Positions 1-9,285 of a stretch of DNA of 24,287 nt are shown here, piece by piece. Origin of the DNA: CAZASK01 sp964487845 (lineage in GTDB: Bacteria; Chlamydiota; Chlamydiia; Chlamydiales; FEN-1388). The notes under the pieces are model-generated. The model did no database searches and had not been told where the DNA came from. It worked only from the letters and a program-made list of their open reading frames with translations. Location of the stretch: the NCBI GenBank assembly GCA_964487845.1, contig CAZASK010000023.1, forward strand, positions 1 to 24,287. The letters are read 5' to 3'. The translations under genes were made by a program, and so were the position numbers. The stretch's first letter is position 1. Each line of letters begins with the position of its first letter.

Positions 1-42
1 GTTCCGAAGAATCTACAATGCTTAGGGGGTCAATCTTTACCA

Positions 43-59
43 GTATAGTTCTGCTATAC
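43..59. repeat. Small inverted repeat upstream of Nudix gene
   Basis: A perfect 6-base inverted repeat, GTATAG and CTATAC, encloses a 5-base loop about 50 bases before the Nudix start. It could be an operator half-site pair or chance. The rest of bases 1-107 shows no other gene start I can support, and I see no convincing -35/-10 pair. Confidence 0.25.
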
Positions 60-107
60 AAAAATAGTACCTTGCTTTTCGGTGAACTTTTCTCTAAACT
101 CTTTGCC

Positions 108-551
108 ATGAATACAATTGTACATACCCATAAGCCAAAAGATTTTGCTCCAAAAGTAGAAGTCGTTGCTGTGTATGTGCAGCATGGCGGCAAAATTTTG
201 CTCATGAAGCTCTCTTCTCATAAGCCAGAAAGTGGTTTATGGGGTGTTCCAGCGGGCAAGTTAGAAAAAAATGAAGCACCTAGTCATGGAGCCAAGCGAG
301 AGCTCTTTGAAGAAACAGGTATTGCTATCGAATCGCAAGCCGCGGTTCAGTCATTAGGCGAGCTCTACATGCGTAAGCCTGATATGGACTACGTCTATCA
401 TCTCTTTCGTCTTCAACTCTCTCATATACCCGATCTACTTCTTTCCGAAGAACATTGTGCCTATACCTGGGCAACCGAGGAAGAGGCGAAGAAGTTGCCT
501 CTTATGCAGGGAGCAGATCGCGCTCTCGAGCTCTATTACAACTTTAAATAG
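108..551 (+). CDS. Nudix hydrolase
   Basis: This 147-aa protein carries a perfect Nudix box, G-x5-E-x7-REL-x-EE-x-GI, at residues 50-72 (from GKLEKNE to RELFEETGI). Nudix enzymes hydrolyse nucleoside diphosphates linked to another moiety X, with Mg2+ held by the box glutamates. The strand before the box (VEVVAVYV, residues 17-24) and LWGVPAGK just ahead of it fit the fold. The substrate cannot be told from sequence; housekeeping of oxidised nucleotides or NDP-sugars is equally possible. I chose the ATG at 108 because the frame continues upstream to 18 but adds a Phe/Leu-rich stretch with no place in the family; no clear Shine-Dalgarno supports either start. The last 16 bases overlap the end of uvrA on the other strand, so the two genes converge tightly. 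Confidence 0.85.
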   Translation: MNTIVHTHKPKDFAPKVEVVAVYVQHGGKILLMKLSSHKPESGLWGVPAGKLEKNEAPSHGAKRELFEETGIAIESQAAVQSLGELYMRKPDMDYVYHLFRLQLSHIPDLLLSEEHCAYTWATEEEAKKLPLMQGADRALELYYNFK

Positions 552-3500
552 CGTCCTGTAATCGACTTTTTTTGTTTTGCGATGACTTCAGGGGGACCTT
601 CGGCAACAATTTTTCCTCCATCACTGGCGGCTCCTGGTCCTATGTCGATAATCCAATCAGAGGCTTCGATCATGCATGTGTTGTGTTCGATTGCAATCAC
701 GCTATGGCCATCCTGCACAAGGCGCTTCATGATGGAAATCATTTTTTCTACTTCTTGCGGATGAAGCCCTGTTGTGGGCTCATCGAGGAGATAGAGAATA
801 TGCGCATGATGACGTGAGGCAAGTGCGTAGGCAAGCTTCATGCGCTGCGCTTCTCCAGCAGATAGTGTGTGCATCTCCTGGCAGAGAGGTAGATACTCCA
901 GCCCTACTTCGATAAGGCAGAGCATCTGACGATAGATGATAGGATGAAACTGAAAGAGGGGAAGGAGCTCTTTTGCTGACATGCTTAAAATCTCTCCCAT
1001 GTGTTTTTCTTGAAAGCGTACCGATAAGCTTTCTTTCTGCAAACGAAAGCCGTGGCACTCTGTGCAGGGGACATGGACGGTAGGCAAAAAGTGCAGATAG
1101 ACTCTTTTATATCCCAAGCCTTGGCAGCTACGGCACATGCCGCTTCTGGTAAAATAGCTGAAATGCTTTTCTACAAGTCCCTTTGCTCTTGCTTCTGGCA
1201 TCTGAGCGAAGACACCTCGGAGTGGTGTCAGCACATCAAGATAGGTGGCGACGTCGGAGCGCACGGTATGTCCAATAGGCTGCTGGTCGACGACAATCAC
1301 CTTTGAGATTTTCTCATGTCCACTGATGAGGCTACTTGTCTTGGTTTTTTTCTGGATGAGGGGCAGCAACTCTTTGAGCAAGACATCAAAAATTAAAGTA
1401 GACTTGCCAGATCCAGAGACTCCCGTTACTGTCACGAAGCGATTCAGTGGAAGAGAAACAGATAGGTTGTTTAGGTTGTGAATCGTTGCATTGTGTATAT
1501 GAAGAAATTTCTTACAAGTAATCCTTTTTGGAGGTTTTAAGAAGCTCTTTTTTTCGAGAAGGTAGGGAGCTGTCGCTGTGCCTCCTTTCTTTTTGAGCTC
1601 TTGTGGTGATCCTGCAAATTGCAGGTGGCCGCCCTCTTTTTTCCCAGATCCAGGCCCTAGCTCAAGAAGATAGTCTGCCTGATTGATGAGCTGCGGGTCA
1701 TGCTCGACAATAAGCAGAGTGTTGCCCAGCTGCTGCAGCCGCTTTAATGCATGCGTGAGCTTGTCGATATCGAGTGGATGTAGTCCAATTGTAGGCTCAT
1801 CTAAGATATAGAGCACCTGTGTGAGGCCGCTTCCAATTTGTCTTGCAAGACGCACTCTCTGCTCTTCGCCTCCACTTAACGTCTCAGCAGCTCTATCGAG
1901 GCTGAGGTAGTGAAGACCTATCTCTATCAAAAATCCAAGTCTACTTTTGAGCTCTCCAAACACCTCTACAAGAGCATGGTCATGCTTCGATGGGGCAGGG
2001 ATTGTCTGAATGAAAGCAAGCAAGTCAGGCAGTGTCATGGCGCATGCATGAGAGATGGAGCGATTGTGAATCGTCACATGGCGAGCAAGTGCGTTGATGC
2101 GGCTTCCTGAACAGTCAGGGCATATTCTTGCTTCAGAAAGAGCAAGGAGCTTATTTTTTGACTCTTCTTCAACAGAAAGATATTGAAATGCAAGAGCGAA
2201 AGCATGATTTAACCCTCGCCAGCGAACACGCAAAGAGACGCTATTTACAGTGCATTTCATAGTTTCGTCTGAGCCATAGAACAGAATTTTTATATGCTCT
2301 TGGGGAAGATAGTGTAGTGGGCAGCTCGTGTCTATTGCAAAATGAGCGCATATCTTGTGGATAATGAGTTCTGATGTGTGGGTAGTTGATGATAGCGAAG
2401 TCAGCTGTTCAATGATTTCATCTACTGTGCGGTATTCGAATTGTGGCCAGGATTCAAGAGCAAATCCCACGACTTGTCCAAGGCCTTGACAGGTGTGGCA
2501 CATGCCCTCTTGTGTGTTGAAGGCAAAGCTCTTTGGCGTGATCTCTGGATACGATTCACCGGTCTCTTCGACAGCAAATGAAAGGTTGAAAAATAGTTCT
2601 TTGTCATCTGCTAGAACGGCGATCTGGTTTTTTCCATAGTGGGCAGCAACTCGGCATGCTTCAAAAAGGCGAGCTTTATGAGAAGGGCTTGCATGTACGC
2701 GGTCGACGACGAGGGAGAGTCTATTTTTCTTTTTTGGGTTATATGTCGGCTTTTGTTCCTCATCGCTCAAATCGATAAAGTCTGCGTTGAGCCGCATTCT
2801 TAAAAATCCCAACTTTCGAAATTGCGCTAATTCATCATGGAGCGATGCGCTGTTTTTGATATCTACTGGCGCCATGATGACAAGCTTTGTCTTCTCAGGA
2901 AATGACAAGAGTCTATCTACCACTGTTTCCTTGCTGATAGCCTGTATTTTGTAGCCGCTTTTTGGACAGTGCGGCTGCCCTACGCGCGCGTAGAGAAGTC
3001 TGAGGTAGTCATAGATCTCTGTCATCGTGCCGACAGTGCTTCTTGGATTCGAAGCGTGAAGCCGCTGTTCGATAGCAATTGTAGGTGCCAGTCCTTCTAT
3101 TTTGCCCACCTGTGGCTTGGGAAGCTGCTTGACAAATTGCCTCACATATGAAGAGAGCGACTCTACATAGCGCCTTTGCCCCTCAGCGTAGATGGTGTCG
3201 AAGGCAAGAGAGCTCTTTCCTGATCCAGAGGGGCCTATCACGCAGGTCATCTTCTCATGCTCAATAGTGCAGCAGACATTTTGTAAGTTGTTATGCGTGG
3301 CGTTCGTGACCACAAGGTGAGTATGCACTTTGTGTGGCTTGGCTGTAGTGGGTGCGGTTTCTATTTTTTCTGGATAGATTGCTGCTTTGAGAGCGATCCC
3401 AGTAGGAGTTTCGCTTGAGGCAATATCTTCAGGTGTTCCCTCTTGGACGATAGTCCCGCCTTTCTCTCCACTTTCTGGACCCATGTCGATCACCCAGTCG

Positions 3501-6199
3501 GCTGTCTTGACAAGGTCCATGTTATGCTCAATGACACAGACGCTATTTCCTTTTTCTACAAGCGCATGGAGTACGGCAAGGAGATTGTTGATATCATGAA
3601 AGTGCAAACCTGTTGTCGGCTCATCGAGGATATAGAGGGTCTTTCCTGTAGAGGGTCTCACAAGCTCTCTTGCCAGCTTGAGTCTTTGCGCCTCTCCACC
3701 AGACAGCGTAGTCGACGGCTGCCCAAGCTTCATGTAGTCGAGGCCTACTCTGTCCATGAGGGCAAGCTTACTGCGAATCTGTGGGACATTTTCGAAGAGG
3801 ACAAGAGCTTCTTTGACATCCATTTCGAGGATGTCCTGGATGTTTTTTTCCTTGTATCGTATCTCTAAAGTCTCTTCATCAAAGCGCTTTCCTTGGCAAA
3901 GAGGGCAGATCACCGATGAGTCCTCTAGAAAGTCCATCTCTATTTTCAGCACTCCTGCTCCCTTGCACTCTGAGCATGTTCCCTCTTTGACGTTGAAGCT
4001 AAAACGACTTGCTGTAAACCCTTTTGACTTGCTTTGAGCGAGGTTGGCAAAGAGCTCTCGTATGTCGTCGAAGAGAGATATATAGGTCGCTGGATTGGAC
4101 CTTGGCGTTCTTCCAATAGGGGATTGGTCGATGTCGATTACTTTGTCTATGAGCTCTAGTCCTTCGATAGTGCCGTGAGCACCTGTGGGAAGATCACCAT
4201 CCATGAGGGCATTATAGAGAGCGGGATAGAGCGTTTCGAGAAAAAGTGATGACTTACCAGATCCGGAGACGCCTGTGATGGCGACGAAGCATCCGAGGGG
4301 TAGGTCTAACCGTACATTTTTCAAGTTATGATGTGTGGCATTATGTAAGGTGAGCTTTGCTGTTTTCTTGGTCACTTTTTTTCGAGGTGTAGAAACGCCT
4401 ATTGTCTTTTTTCTGGAAAGGTAGGCTGCAGTGAGGGAATGTCTGTTTTTAAGTAAGCCTGCAACACTTCCTTGAAACACAATTTCACCGCCGTTGATGC
4501 CTGCTTTTGGTCCGAAGTCGACGATGTGATCGACGGCGCGGATAGTCTCCTCATCATGTTCTACGATGATGACCGTGTTTCCCTTGGATTGTAGATGCCT
4601 GAGCGATTCAATAAGCTTTTTGTTGTCGCGAGGATGAAGCCCTATCGATGGCTCATCGAGGATATAGGTGACACCGACGAGGCCGCTGCCTATCTGGGAG
4701 GCCAAGCGCACGCGCTGCGCCTCTCCTCCAGAAAGCGATGGCGCAGATCGAGAAAGCTGCAAGTAGTCCAGGCCGACGTCGAGCAGAAAGCGTAGCCTTT
4801 CTCTTATTTCTTTGACGATCTCGCTGCCGATGAGTGATTCTTCTTGTGATAACGTGACTGTGTCAAAGAAGTGGTAGGCTTGCTGGATCGTCATATTCAC
4901 GACATCGTGGATTTTGACTTCATGAAAAAGGGCTGCTGCAGGGTAGGCTTTGATACGAGATCCCAGGCAGGTTGGACATGTCCCTAAGTTCATAAGTTTT
5001 TCTACTTTTCTTTTGTAGCTTTCGCTTTTTGCTGCAATATAGCGCTCATGTGCTTCTGTAAGTACCCCTCGCCACCAGATCGTGTCTACCCACACGGCTT
5101 TGGTAGTGGGGTGCACAAAATACATCTTTGTCCATTTTTTAGCTGTTCCATGTAGAAATATTTTTTGAGCATCACAGGAAAGTTCTTTCCATGGGGTGTT
5201 CACGCTGAAGTCATATATGCGAGCGAGGTTATCATAGATGTTTTTGTATCTGACTGTAGAGTATGAACTTGCGACAGAGCAGCAATCTTCAGCTATACTT
5301 TTTTCTGGATCGATTACTTTGTCATACTGAAATTCTTGTTTCATGCCCATGCCTTGACAGTCGGGGCACATGCCCTGCGGGCTGTTGAAGGAAAAATCGT
5401 GTGGCTCGAGCGATGAATAGGAAAGGCCGGATCGTGGGGAAAATGCACGTGTGGAATAGAGCTGCTCTTCTTTTGAAGTTGGGTCATAGACGATCGCTGT
5501 ATTTTCAGCAAGTTGCAGAGCGACAGTGAGCGACTCTTGCAGACGCTCCTGGTGTGCGTCGTCTACTTCGAGCCTGTCGATCACGATGTCGAGATCGTGT
5601 GTGGTAGACTTTTTTAACTGCGGTTCATCAGAGAGGTGATAGAGCTCGCCATCGATTCTTGCTCTTGTGAAACCCTTTTTCGAAATCTCTTCAAGGTCAT
5701 CTTGTAATGTCCCCTTTTTCCCTCGAATTGCTGGTGCTAAAATGATGACCTGGCGATGTTGAAAAGAGGTGCTTATTTCCTGTACGATATCGGATACCGT
5801 TCTTGCCTTTACTCTTTCTCCACTTACAGGACAATGTGGGATTGCAACGCGTGCATAGAGTACACGCAGGTAGTCATAGAGCTCTGTGAGTGTGCCTACA
5901 GTGGATCGGGGATTTCTTCCTGCTGTTTTTTGCTCGATGGAGATAGTTGGCGATATGCCGCTTATTGACTCTACATCTGGTTTTGGAAGATCTCCTAAAA
6001 AGCGCCTCGCGTGGGCAGAAAGAGATTCTACATAACGCCTTTGTCCTTCTACGAAGAGTGTGTCGAAGGCAAGAGAGCTTTTCCCTGATCCAGAGATGCC
6101 TGTAAAGCAGATGAGCTGATTTGCCTCTAGCTCGAGATTGACAGCTTTTAGGTTGTGCACTCGAACATGTTGCAGGCTGATGGTGTGTTTTTTTGTCAA
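536..6199 (-). CDS. uvrA: Tandem double UvrA, excinuclease ABC subunit A
   Basis: UvrA finds bulky DNA lesions and loads UvrB in nucleotide excision repair. Ordinary UvrA has about 950 residues; this 1887-aa chain is two complete copies joined near residue 945-960. Copy 1 has Walker A at 34-41 and 643-650, ABC signatures LSGGEAQ at 489 and 832, and Walker B ILDEP at 513 and 857. Copy 2 has Walker A at 989-996 and 1593-1600, signatures LSGGEEQ at 1441 and LSAGEAQ at 1779, and Walker B at 1465 and 1804. Zinc-module Cys pairs occur in both copies (278/281, 408/411, 742/745, 765/768; 1234/1237, 1360/1363, 1689/1692, 1712/1715). A UvrB-binding-type segment follows each first Walker region. The copies are clearly diverged, so this is not an assembly duplication. 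The start is TTG (TTGACAAAA) with AAAGG 11 bases upstream; no ATG fits the conserved N-terminus. The final ATPase site, with LSAGE for LSGGE, may be weaker. Fused double UvrA is typical of chlamydiae. Confidence 0.97.
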   Translation of the reverse strand: MTKKHTISLQHVRVHNLKAVNLELEANQLICFTGISGSGKSSLAFDTLFVEGQRRYVESLSAHARRFLGDLPKPDVESISGISPTISIEQKTAGRNPRSTVGTLTELYDYLRVLYARVAIPHCPVSGERVKARTVSDIVQEISTSFQHRQVIILAPAIRGKKGTLQDDLEEISKKGFTRARIDGELYHLSDEPQLKKSTTHDLDIVIDRLEVDDAHQERLQESLTVALQLAENTAIVYDPTSKEEQLYSTRAFSPRSGLSYSSLEPHDFSFNSPQGMCPDCQGMGMKQEFQYDKVIDPEKSIAEDCCSVASSYSTVRYKNIYDNLARIYDFSVNTPWKELSCDAQKIFLHGTAKKWTKMYFVHPTTKAVWVDTIWWRGVLTEAHERYIAAKSESYKRKVEKLMNLGTCPTCLGSRIKAYPAAALFHEVKIHDVVNMTIQQAYHFFDTVTLSQEESLIGSEIVKEIRERLRFLLDVGLDYLQLSRSAPSLSGGEAQRVRLASQIGSGLVGVTYILDEPSIGLHPRDNKKLIESLRHLQSKGNTVIIVEHDEETIRAVDHIVDFGPKAGINGGEIVFQGSVAGLLKNRHSLTAAYLSRKKTIGVSTPRKKVTKKTAKLTLHNATHHNLKNVRLDLPLGCFVAITGVSGSGKSSLFLETLYPALYNALMDGDLPTGAHGTIEGLELIDKVIDIDQSPIGRTPRSNPATYISLFDDIRELFANLAQSKSKGFTASRFSFNVKEGTCSECKGAGVLKIEMDFLEDSSVICPLCQGKRFDEETLEIRYKEKNIQDILEMDVKEALVLFENVPQIRSKLALMDRVGLDYMKLGQPSTTLSGGEAQRLKLARELVRPSTGKTLYILDEPTTGLHFHDINNLLAVLHALVEKGNSVCVIEHNMDLVKTADWVIDMGPESGEKGGTIVQEGTPEDIASSETPTGIALKAAIYPEKIETAPTTAKPHKVHTHLVVTNATHNNLQNVCCTIEHEKMTCVIGPSGSGKSSLAFDTIYAEGQRRYVESLSSYVRQFVKQLPKPQVGKIEGLAPTIAIEQRLHASNPRSTVGTMTEIYDYLRLLYARVGQPHCPKSGYKIQAISKETVVDRLLSFPEKTKLVIMAPVDIKNSASLHDELAQFRKLGFLRMRLNADFIDLSDEEQKPTYNPKKKNRLSLVVDRVHASPSHKARLFEACRVAAHYGKNQIAVLADDKELFFNLSFAVEETGESYPEITPKSFAFNTQEGMCHTCQGLGQVVGFALESWPQFEYRTVDEIIEQLTSLSSTTHTSELIIHKICAHFAIDTSCPLHYLPQEHIKILFYGSDETMKCTVNSVSLRVRWRGLNHAFALAFQYLSVEEESKNKLLALSEARICPDCSGSRINALARHVTIHNRSISHACAMTLPDLLAFIQTIPAPSKHDHALVEVFGELKSRLGFLIEIGLHYLSLDRAAETLSGGEEQRVRLARQIGSGLTQVLYILDEPTIGLHPLDIDKLTHALKRLQQLGNTLLIVEHDPQLINQADYLLELGPGSGKKEGGHLQFAGSPQELKKKGGTATAPYLLEKKSFLKPPKRITCKKFLHIHNATIHNLNNLSVSLPLNRFVTVTGVSGSGKSTLIFDVLLKELLPLIQKKTKTSSLISGHEKISKVIVVDQQPIGHTVRSDVATYLDVLTPLRGVFAQMPEARAKGLVEKHFSYFTRSGMCRSCQGLGYKRVYLHFLPTVHVPCTECHGFRLQKESLSVRFQEKHMGEILSMSAKELLPLFQFHPIIYRQMLCLIEVGLEYLPLCQEMHTLSAGEAQRMKLAYALASRHHAHILYLLDEPTTGLHPQEVEKMISIMKRLVQDGHSVIAIEHNTCMIEASDWIIDIGPGAASDGGKIVAEGPPEVIAKQKKSITGRYLKL

Positions 6200-6233
6200 A
6201 AGGCGATCGTCCTTTGTACTCCGTTAGAGAAAG

Positions 6234-6296
6234 CAGGGGGATAAATCAAGCAATTTTAGAAAAAACAGGGGGATAAATCAAGCGATTTTAGAAAAA
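6234..6296. repeat. 32-base tandem repeat across priA stop
   Basis: Two head-to-tail copies (6234-6265 and 6266-6296) have a period of 32 bases. They differ by one substitution (A at 6252, G at 6284) and by one A in the terminal A-run. Copy 2 contains the stop codon and last codons of priA; copy 1 is its duplicate in the spacer to uvrA and carries the same TTA (a stop on the minus strand). It reads as a recent slippage or unequal-exchange duplication. Confidence 0.9.
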
Positions 6297-8507
6297 TACA
6301 GAGGTAGGGTCGACGTCAATCAGTCGCTTTATCGGAGTTTTCAGAGATGCTTCTGCCTGTTCAAGCAGTGAGACGAGCTGCGCCGTTGATTTTCCGCGGA
6401 CTAAGATATGGAAGCGATAGTGATCTTTGATTTTTGGATGGCCGGAAGGGACGACAGGATGGAGGATGACCTCCTCAGGAAGAAGCCTTTGCACCGCATC
6501 ATGATATTTTTCAGCCATCGCCTTGGCAGCCTCTTCTGAAGATGCGCTAAAGGCTATTTTTACAATTTTCGAGTAGGGAGGGAAGAAAAAGTTTTTTCTC
6601 AGCTCTATCTCTTCTTTATAAAAGCCCTCGAAATCATGGTTTTTGGCAAGGAGGATGGTCTCATGCTCTGGAAGCTGTGTCTGCAAAATAACCTTTCCAG
6701 GGATCTCTCCTCTTCCTGCTCTGCCTGCGACCTGAGTGATGAGCTGAAAGATAGTCTCCTGTGCGCGAAAGTCTGGAAGGTGAAGCTGCGTGTCGCAGTT
6801 GAGTACGCCCACTAAGGTGACCTCTGGGAAGTGGAGCCCCTTTGCGATCATCTGCGTGCCTATTAGGACATCTGCTTTTCCTGTTCGAAATTGATTTAAG
6901 AGAATCTCGAGGCTTCCCTTGTGCTTTGTCGCATCGCGATCGATCCTTACAACGCGGATATCCGGGAGAATAGCTTTGAGTGCGGCCTCTACCTTTTCTG
7001 TGCCGACACCTGAAAATTTGAGCATCGCCTCCTTTTTACACTGGGGGCACTTTTGAGGTGGTGCAGTCATATATCCACAGAGATGGCAGGCAAGAAAGCG
7101 ATCTTTTTTGTGGAAGGTGAGTGCCGTCGAGCAGTGTGGGCATGAGACGCTCTCTCCACAAGAGAGGCACTTGAGGTTTGTGTGATAGCCGCGCCTGTTG
7201 AGAAAAAGAATCGCCTGCTCACCATTTTTTTGGCACTGTATGATCTCCTTCAAAAGAACATCTGAAAAAAGCGTCATCCCCTTTGCCTTTTCATATTCAT
7301 GCTTCATGTCCACGATCTGAACGCTGGGCAAGGAAGAAGCATGGCGCGATTTCAGCTTGGTGAGTAGATACTTGCCCTGCATGGCATTGAAATAGCTTTC
7401 TAGAGAGGGCGTTGCAGAGCCGAGTATTACGGTGGCATTTCTCTTTTTTCCACGTACTACGGCGATGTCTCGTGCGCTATAGCAGGGGCTATCATCGCTT
7501 TGTTTGTAGCTAGACTCATGCTCTTCGTCAACGATGATTAAGCCAAGATTTGGCATAGGACAGAAGATGGCAGATCTTGCGCCGATGACGATAGGCGCTT
7601 TTCCTGTCATGATGTCATCCCAGGCCTCTTTTCTTTTCCCATCGCTGATTCTGTGATGGAGGACGGCTATCTTCTCGTCAAAGCGGCTTTTAAACCTTTG
7701 AATGGTCTGCTGTGTTAGCGCTATCTCAGGAACGAGCATGATGACGCCTTTGTTTTGTTTGCGCGCCTCTTGGATTGCCTGTAGATATACCTCTGTCTTT
7801 CCGCTTCCTGTGATGCCGAAGAGAAGGTGTGTTTGAAAGTGGCCCTGGCTGAGGCTTGTGATGATCTTGCCAAGAGCTTCTTGCTGATCAGGGTGCAACT
7901 TTTTTGCTTTTGTCCGCAGATACTCTTCATTTTCTAAAATATCGGCATCTGGATCTACTTTTTTGAGAGAGACGAAGCCCTTTTGTTCGAGGGCTTTGAC
8001 AGAAGAGATGGTGGCCTTCGTTTTCTCAAGAAGTTTTGTGAGTAGCATGCCCTTGCGAACTAAAAGAAGCTCTTCTAAAAGTCTTGCCTGTGACTCTGCC
8101 TTGTGGAGCAAAATGGGGATCTGAAGACGAATGTCTTCTTTTGTAGCCTCGCGAGTAACAAAAAATTGCTCTTTCGTCTGTGTGTTCTTTCTCACACCTG
8201 AGGGAAGCATGGTTTTTATCACCTTGCCAAGTGCTGTTGCATAGTACTGTGCCATAAAGAGGGCGATGTCAAAGAGTTCGTCATCGAGGAGTGGATTTTC
8301 GGAAAGCACACGGCTGATAGGCATTGTTTTTGCAACAGATGCGCTTTCTTTGATGGCAACGACAAAGCCTCGTTTCATATTTCCACGAAGAGGTACCTCC
8401 ACATATGATCCTCTATGGATATGCTCTACAAGGTGTTCTGGAATCGAGTAGTCGAGTGCTTTTGCAATTGCTACTTCTAAAACGATAGAGGCGAATTTCT
8501 TAGACAT
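6288..8507 (-). CDS. priA: Primosomal protein N', replication-restart helicase
   Basis: PriA is a 3'-5' helicase that recognises stalled forks and reloads the replicative helicase. In the 739-aa product I see Walker A GITGSGKT at 231-238, DEEH at 327-330, and the zinc-binding segment with eight Cys (447, 450, 456, 459, 474, 477, 487, 490) inserted in the helicase core. Helicase motifs follow: GTQMIAKGLHFP near 550 and QVAGRAGRG near 592-600. The N-terminal 3'-binding domain (VPLRGNMKRGFVV) is also present, and the length is normal for the family. I start at the ATG at 8507 rather than an in-frame TTG at 8519; the ATG lies in ATGTCTAA, where its first 8 bases overlap the stop of the upstream gene. 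No good Shine-Dalgarno is visible, so translational coupling to that gene is likely. Confidence 0.96.
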   Translation of the reverse strand: MSKKFASIVLEVAIAKALDYSIPEHLVEHIHRGSYVEVPLRGNMKRGFVVAIKESASVAKTMPISRVLSENPLLDDELFDIALFMAQYYATALGKVIKTMLPSGVRKNTQTKEQFFVTREATKEDIRLQIPILLHKAESQARLLEELLLVRKGMLLTKLLEKTKATISSVKALEQKGFVSLKKVDPDADILENEEYLRTKAKKLHPDQQEALGKIITSLSQGHFQTHLLFGITGSGKTEVYLQAIQEARKQNKGVIMLVPEIALTQQTIQRFKSRFDEKIAVLHHRISDGKRKEAWDDIMTGKAPIVIGARSAIFCPMPNLGLIIVDEEHESSYKQSDDSPCYSARDIAVVRGKKRNATVILGSATPSLESYFNAMQGKYLLTKLKSRHASSLPSVQIVDMKHEYEKAKGMTLFSDVLLKEIIQCQKNGEQAILFLNRRGYHTNLKCLSCGESVSCPHCSTALTFHKKDRFLACHLCGYMTAPPQKCPQCKKEAMLKFSGVGTEKVEAALKAILPDIRVVRIDRDATKHKGSLEILLNQFRTGKADVLIGTQMIAKGLHFPEVTLVGVLNCDTQLHLPDFRAQETIFQLITQVAGRAGRGEIPGKVILQTQLPEHETILLAKNHDFEGFYKEEIELRKNFFFPPYSKIVKIAFSASSEEAAKAMAEKYHDAVQRLLPEEVILHPVVPSGHPKIKDHYRFHILVRGKSTAQLVSLLEQAEASLKTPIKRLIDVDPTSVFF

Positions 8508-9285
8508 GCGCTGTACCAAAGATGTAGCTCAGCGCTTTCCATAATTCTGCTTTCTTGGCCTTCGACTCTGGCATCGAGTGGTCGATGACAACTTCATAGA
8601 GGGCTGTTTGAAAAAGCATGCCGGAGAAGATGAGAGGAGCTATCGCTTTCTTTTCTTCTTGTGTGACAAATGAGTGAATAGGTGCGTAGGGCTCATCATT
8701 TCTATTTGTAAAAAAGAGGCATGCTCGCGGGATTTTCGTGCTGCAGTAGGTGATGATTTCTGCCCAGTCGGACACCTCTGGTCTATTGAAAAACAGCGTT
8801 CGAGCAAGTCTTGTCTGGACAGCTGCAGAGACGTTGTCAATGAAAGGAAGAAAATGATCAGAGGTTGTGTTGAGGATGATTGCCTCTGGATAGATCGTGC
8901 TCCATGCTCGGGGGGGTGCTTTTTCTATAGGCTCTTTTCTTAAAGCAAATGCGCATGCTGGTGGGAGGGTTATTTTCTCTTCTTGATGTGGTTTTATATG
9001 AAATGGACGCGCTGCAATGCGTAGCTGCGGCGAGTGTGTGCTGGTGATTTTTTTTTGCGAAACCTCTTCTTTTGGTACTATGGCAGGTGCAGCAGCTGGT
9101 GGTGGCGGAGGCTGAATTTTCGGAGCTACTGGCTGCTTTGGAACGGGAGGAGGTTCTTTTTTTGTAAGAGGAGATGAAAAAAAAGCTTTTGTCTCTTTAT
9201 TTGCAGATATCCATTTGGAAGGATAGGTGGCAAGTTGAAGAGTGGTAGCATGGACGAGGGTAAGCAGTTCTTCATGGTAATTCAT
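8500..9285 (-). CDS. Unrecognised protein coupled to priA
   Basis: I do not recognise this 261-aa protein. Residues 1-40 are mixed helical. Residues 43-72 are strongly Pro-rich (PPPVPKQP, then PPPPPAAAPA), a likely flexible linker. Residues from about 125 on look like a folded domain with alternating hydrophobic strands and helices (IILNTTSDHFLPFIDNVSAAVQ, ITYCSTKIPRACLFFTN) and two Trp. There is no signal peptide or membrane segment. The stop codon overlaps the priA start, so the two are co-translated and the product may act with PriA or in the wider mutS-priA-uvrA neighbourhood; that is inference from position only. The ATG is preceded by ATCGGGGGC, a G-run too close to serve as a normal Shine-Dalgarno. 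Confidence 0.7.
   Translation of the reverse strand: MNYHEELLTLVHATTLQLATYPSKWISANKETKAFFSSPLTKKEPPPVPKQPVAPKIQPPPPPAAAPAIVPKEEVSQKKITSTHSPQLRIAARPFHIKPHQEEKITLPPACAFALRKEPIEKAPPRAWSTIYPEAIILNTTSDHFLPFIDNVSAAVQTRLARTLFFNRPEVSDWAEIITYCSTKIPRACLFFTNRNDEPYAPIHSFVTQEEKKAIAPLIFSGMLFQTALYEVVIDHSMPESKAKKAELWKALSYIFGTAHV

Noticed and set aside
18..107. Upstream extension of the Nudix protein
   Set aside because: The extra 30 residues lie outside the Nudix fold and no ribosome site supports the first ATG; the start at 108 was preferred.
3443..3868. 141-codon + strand frame inside uvrA
   Set aside because: It is antisense to the conserved ATPase region of UvrA and encodes nothing recognisable; it is a shadow of the real gene.
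536..6199. Double UvrA as an assembly or cloning artefact
   Set aside because: The two halves are well diverged in sequence and zinc-module spacing, and the linker is in frame; fused UvrA of this size is known in chlamydiae.
8508..8519. TTG start four codons upstream for priA
   Set aside because: The ATG at 8507 overlaps the upstream stop in a coupling arrangement and fits the family N-terminus.
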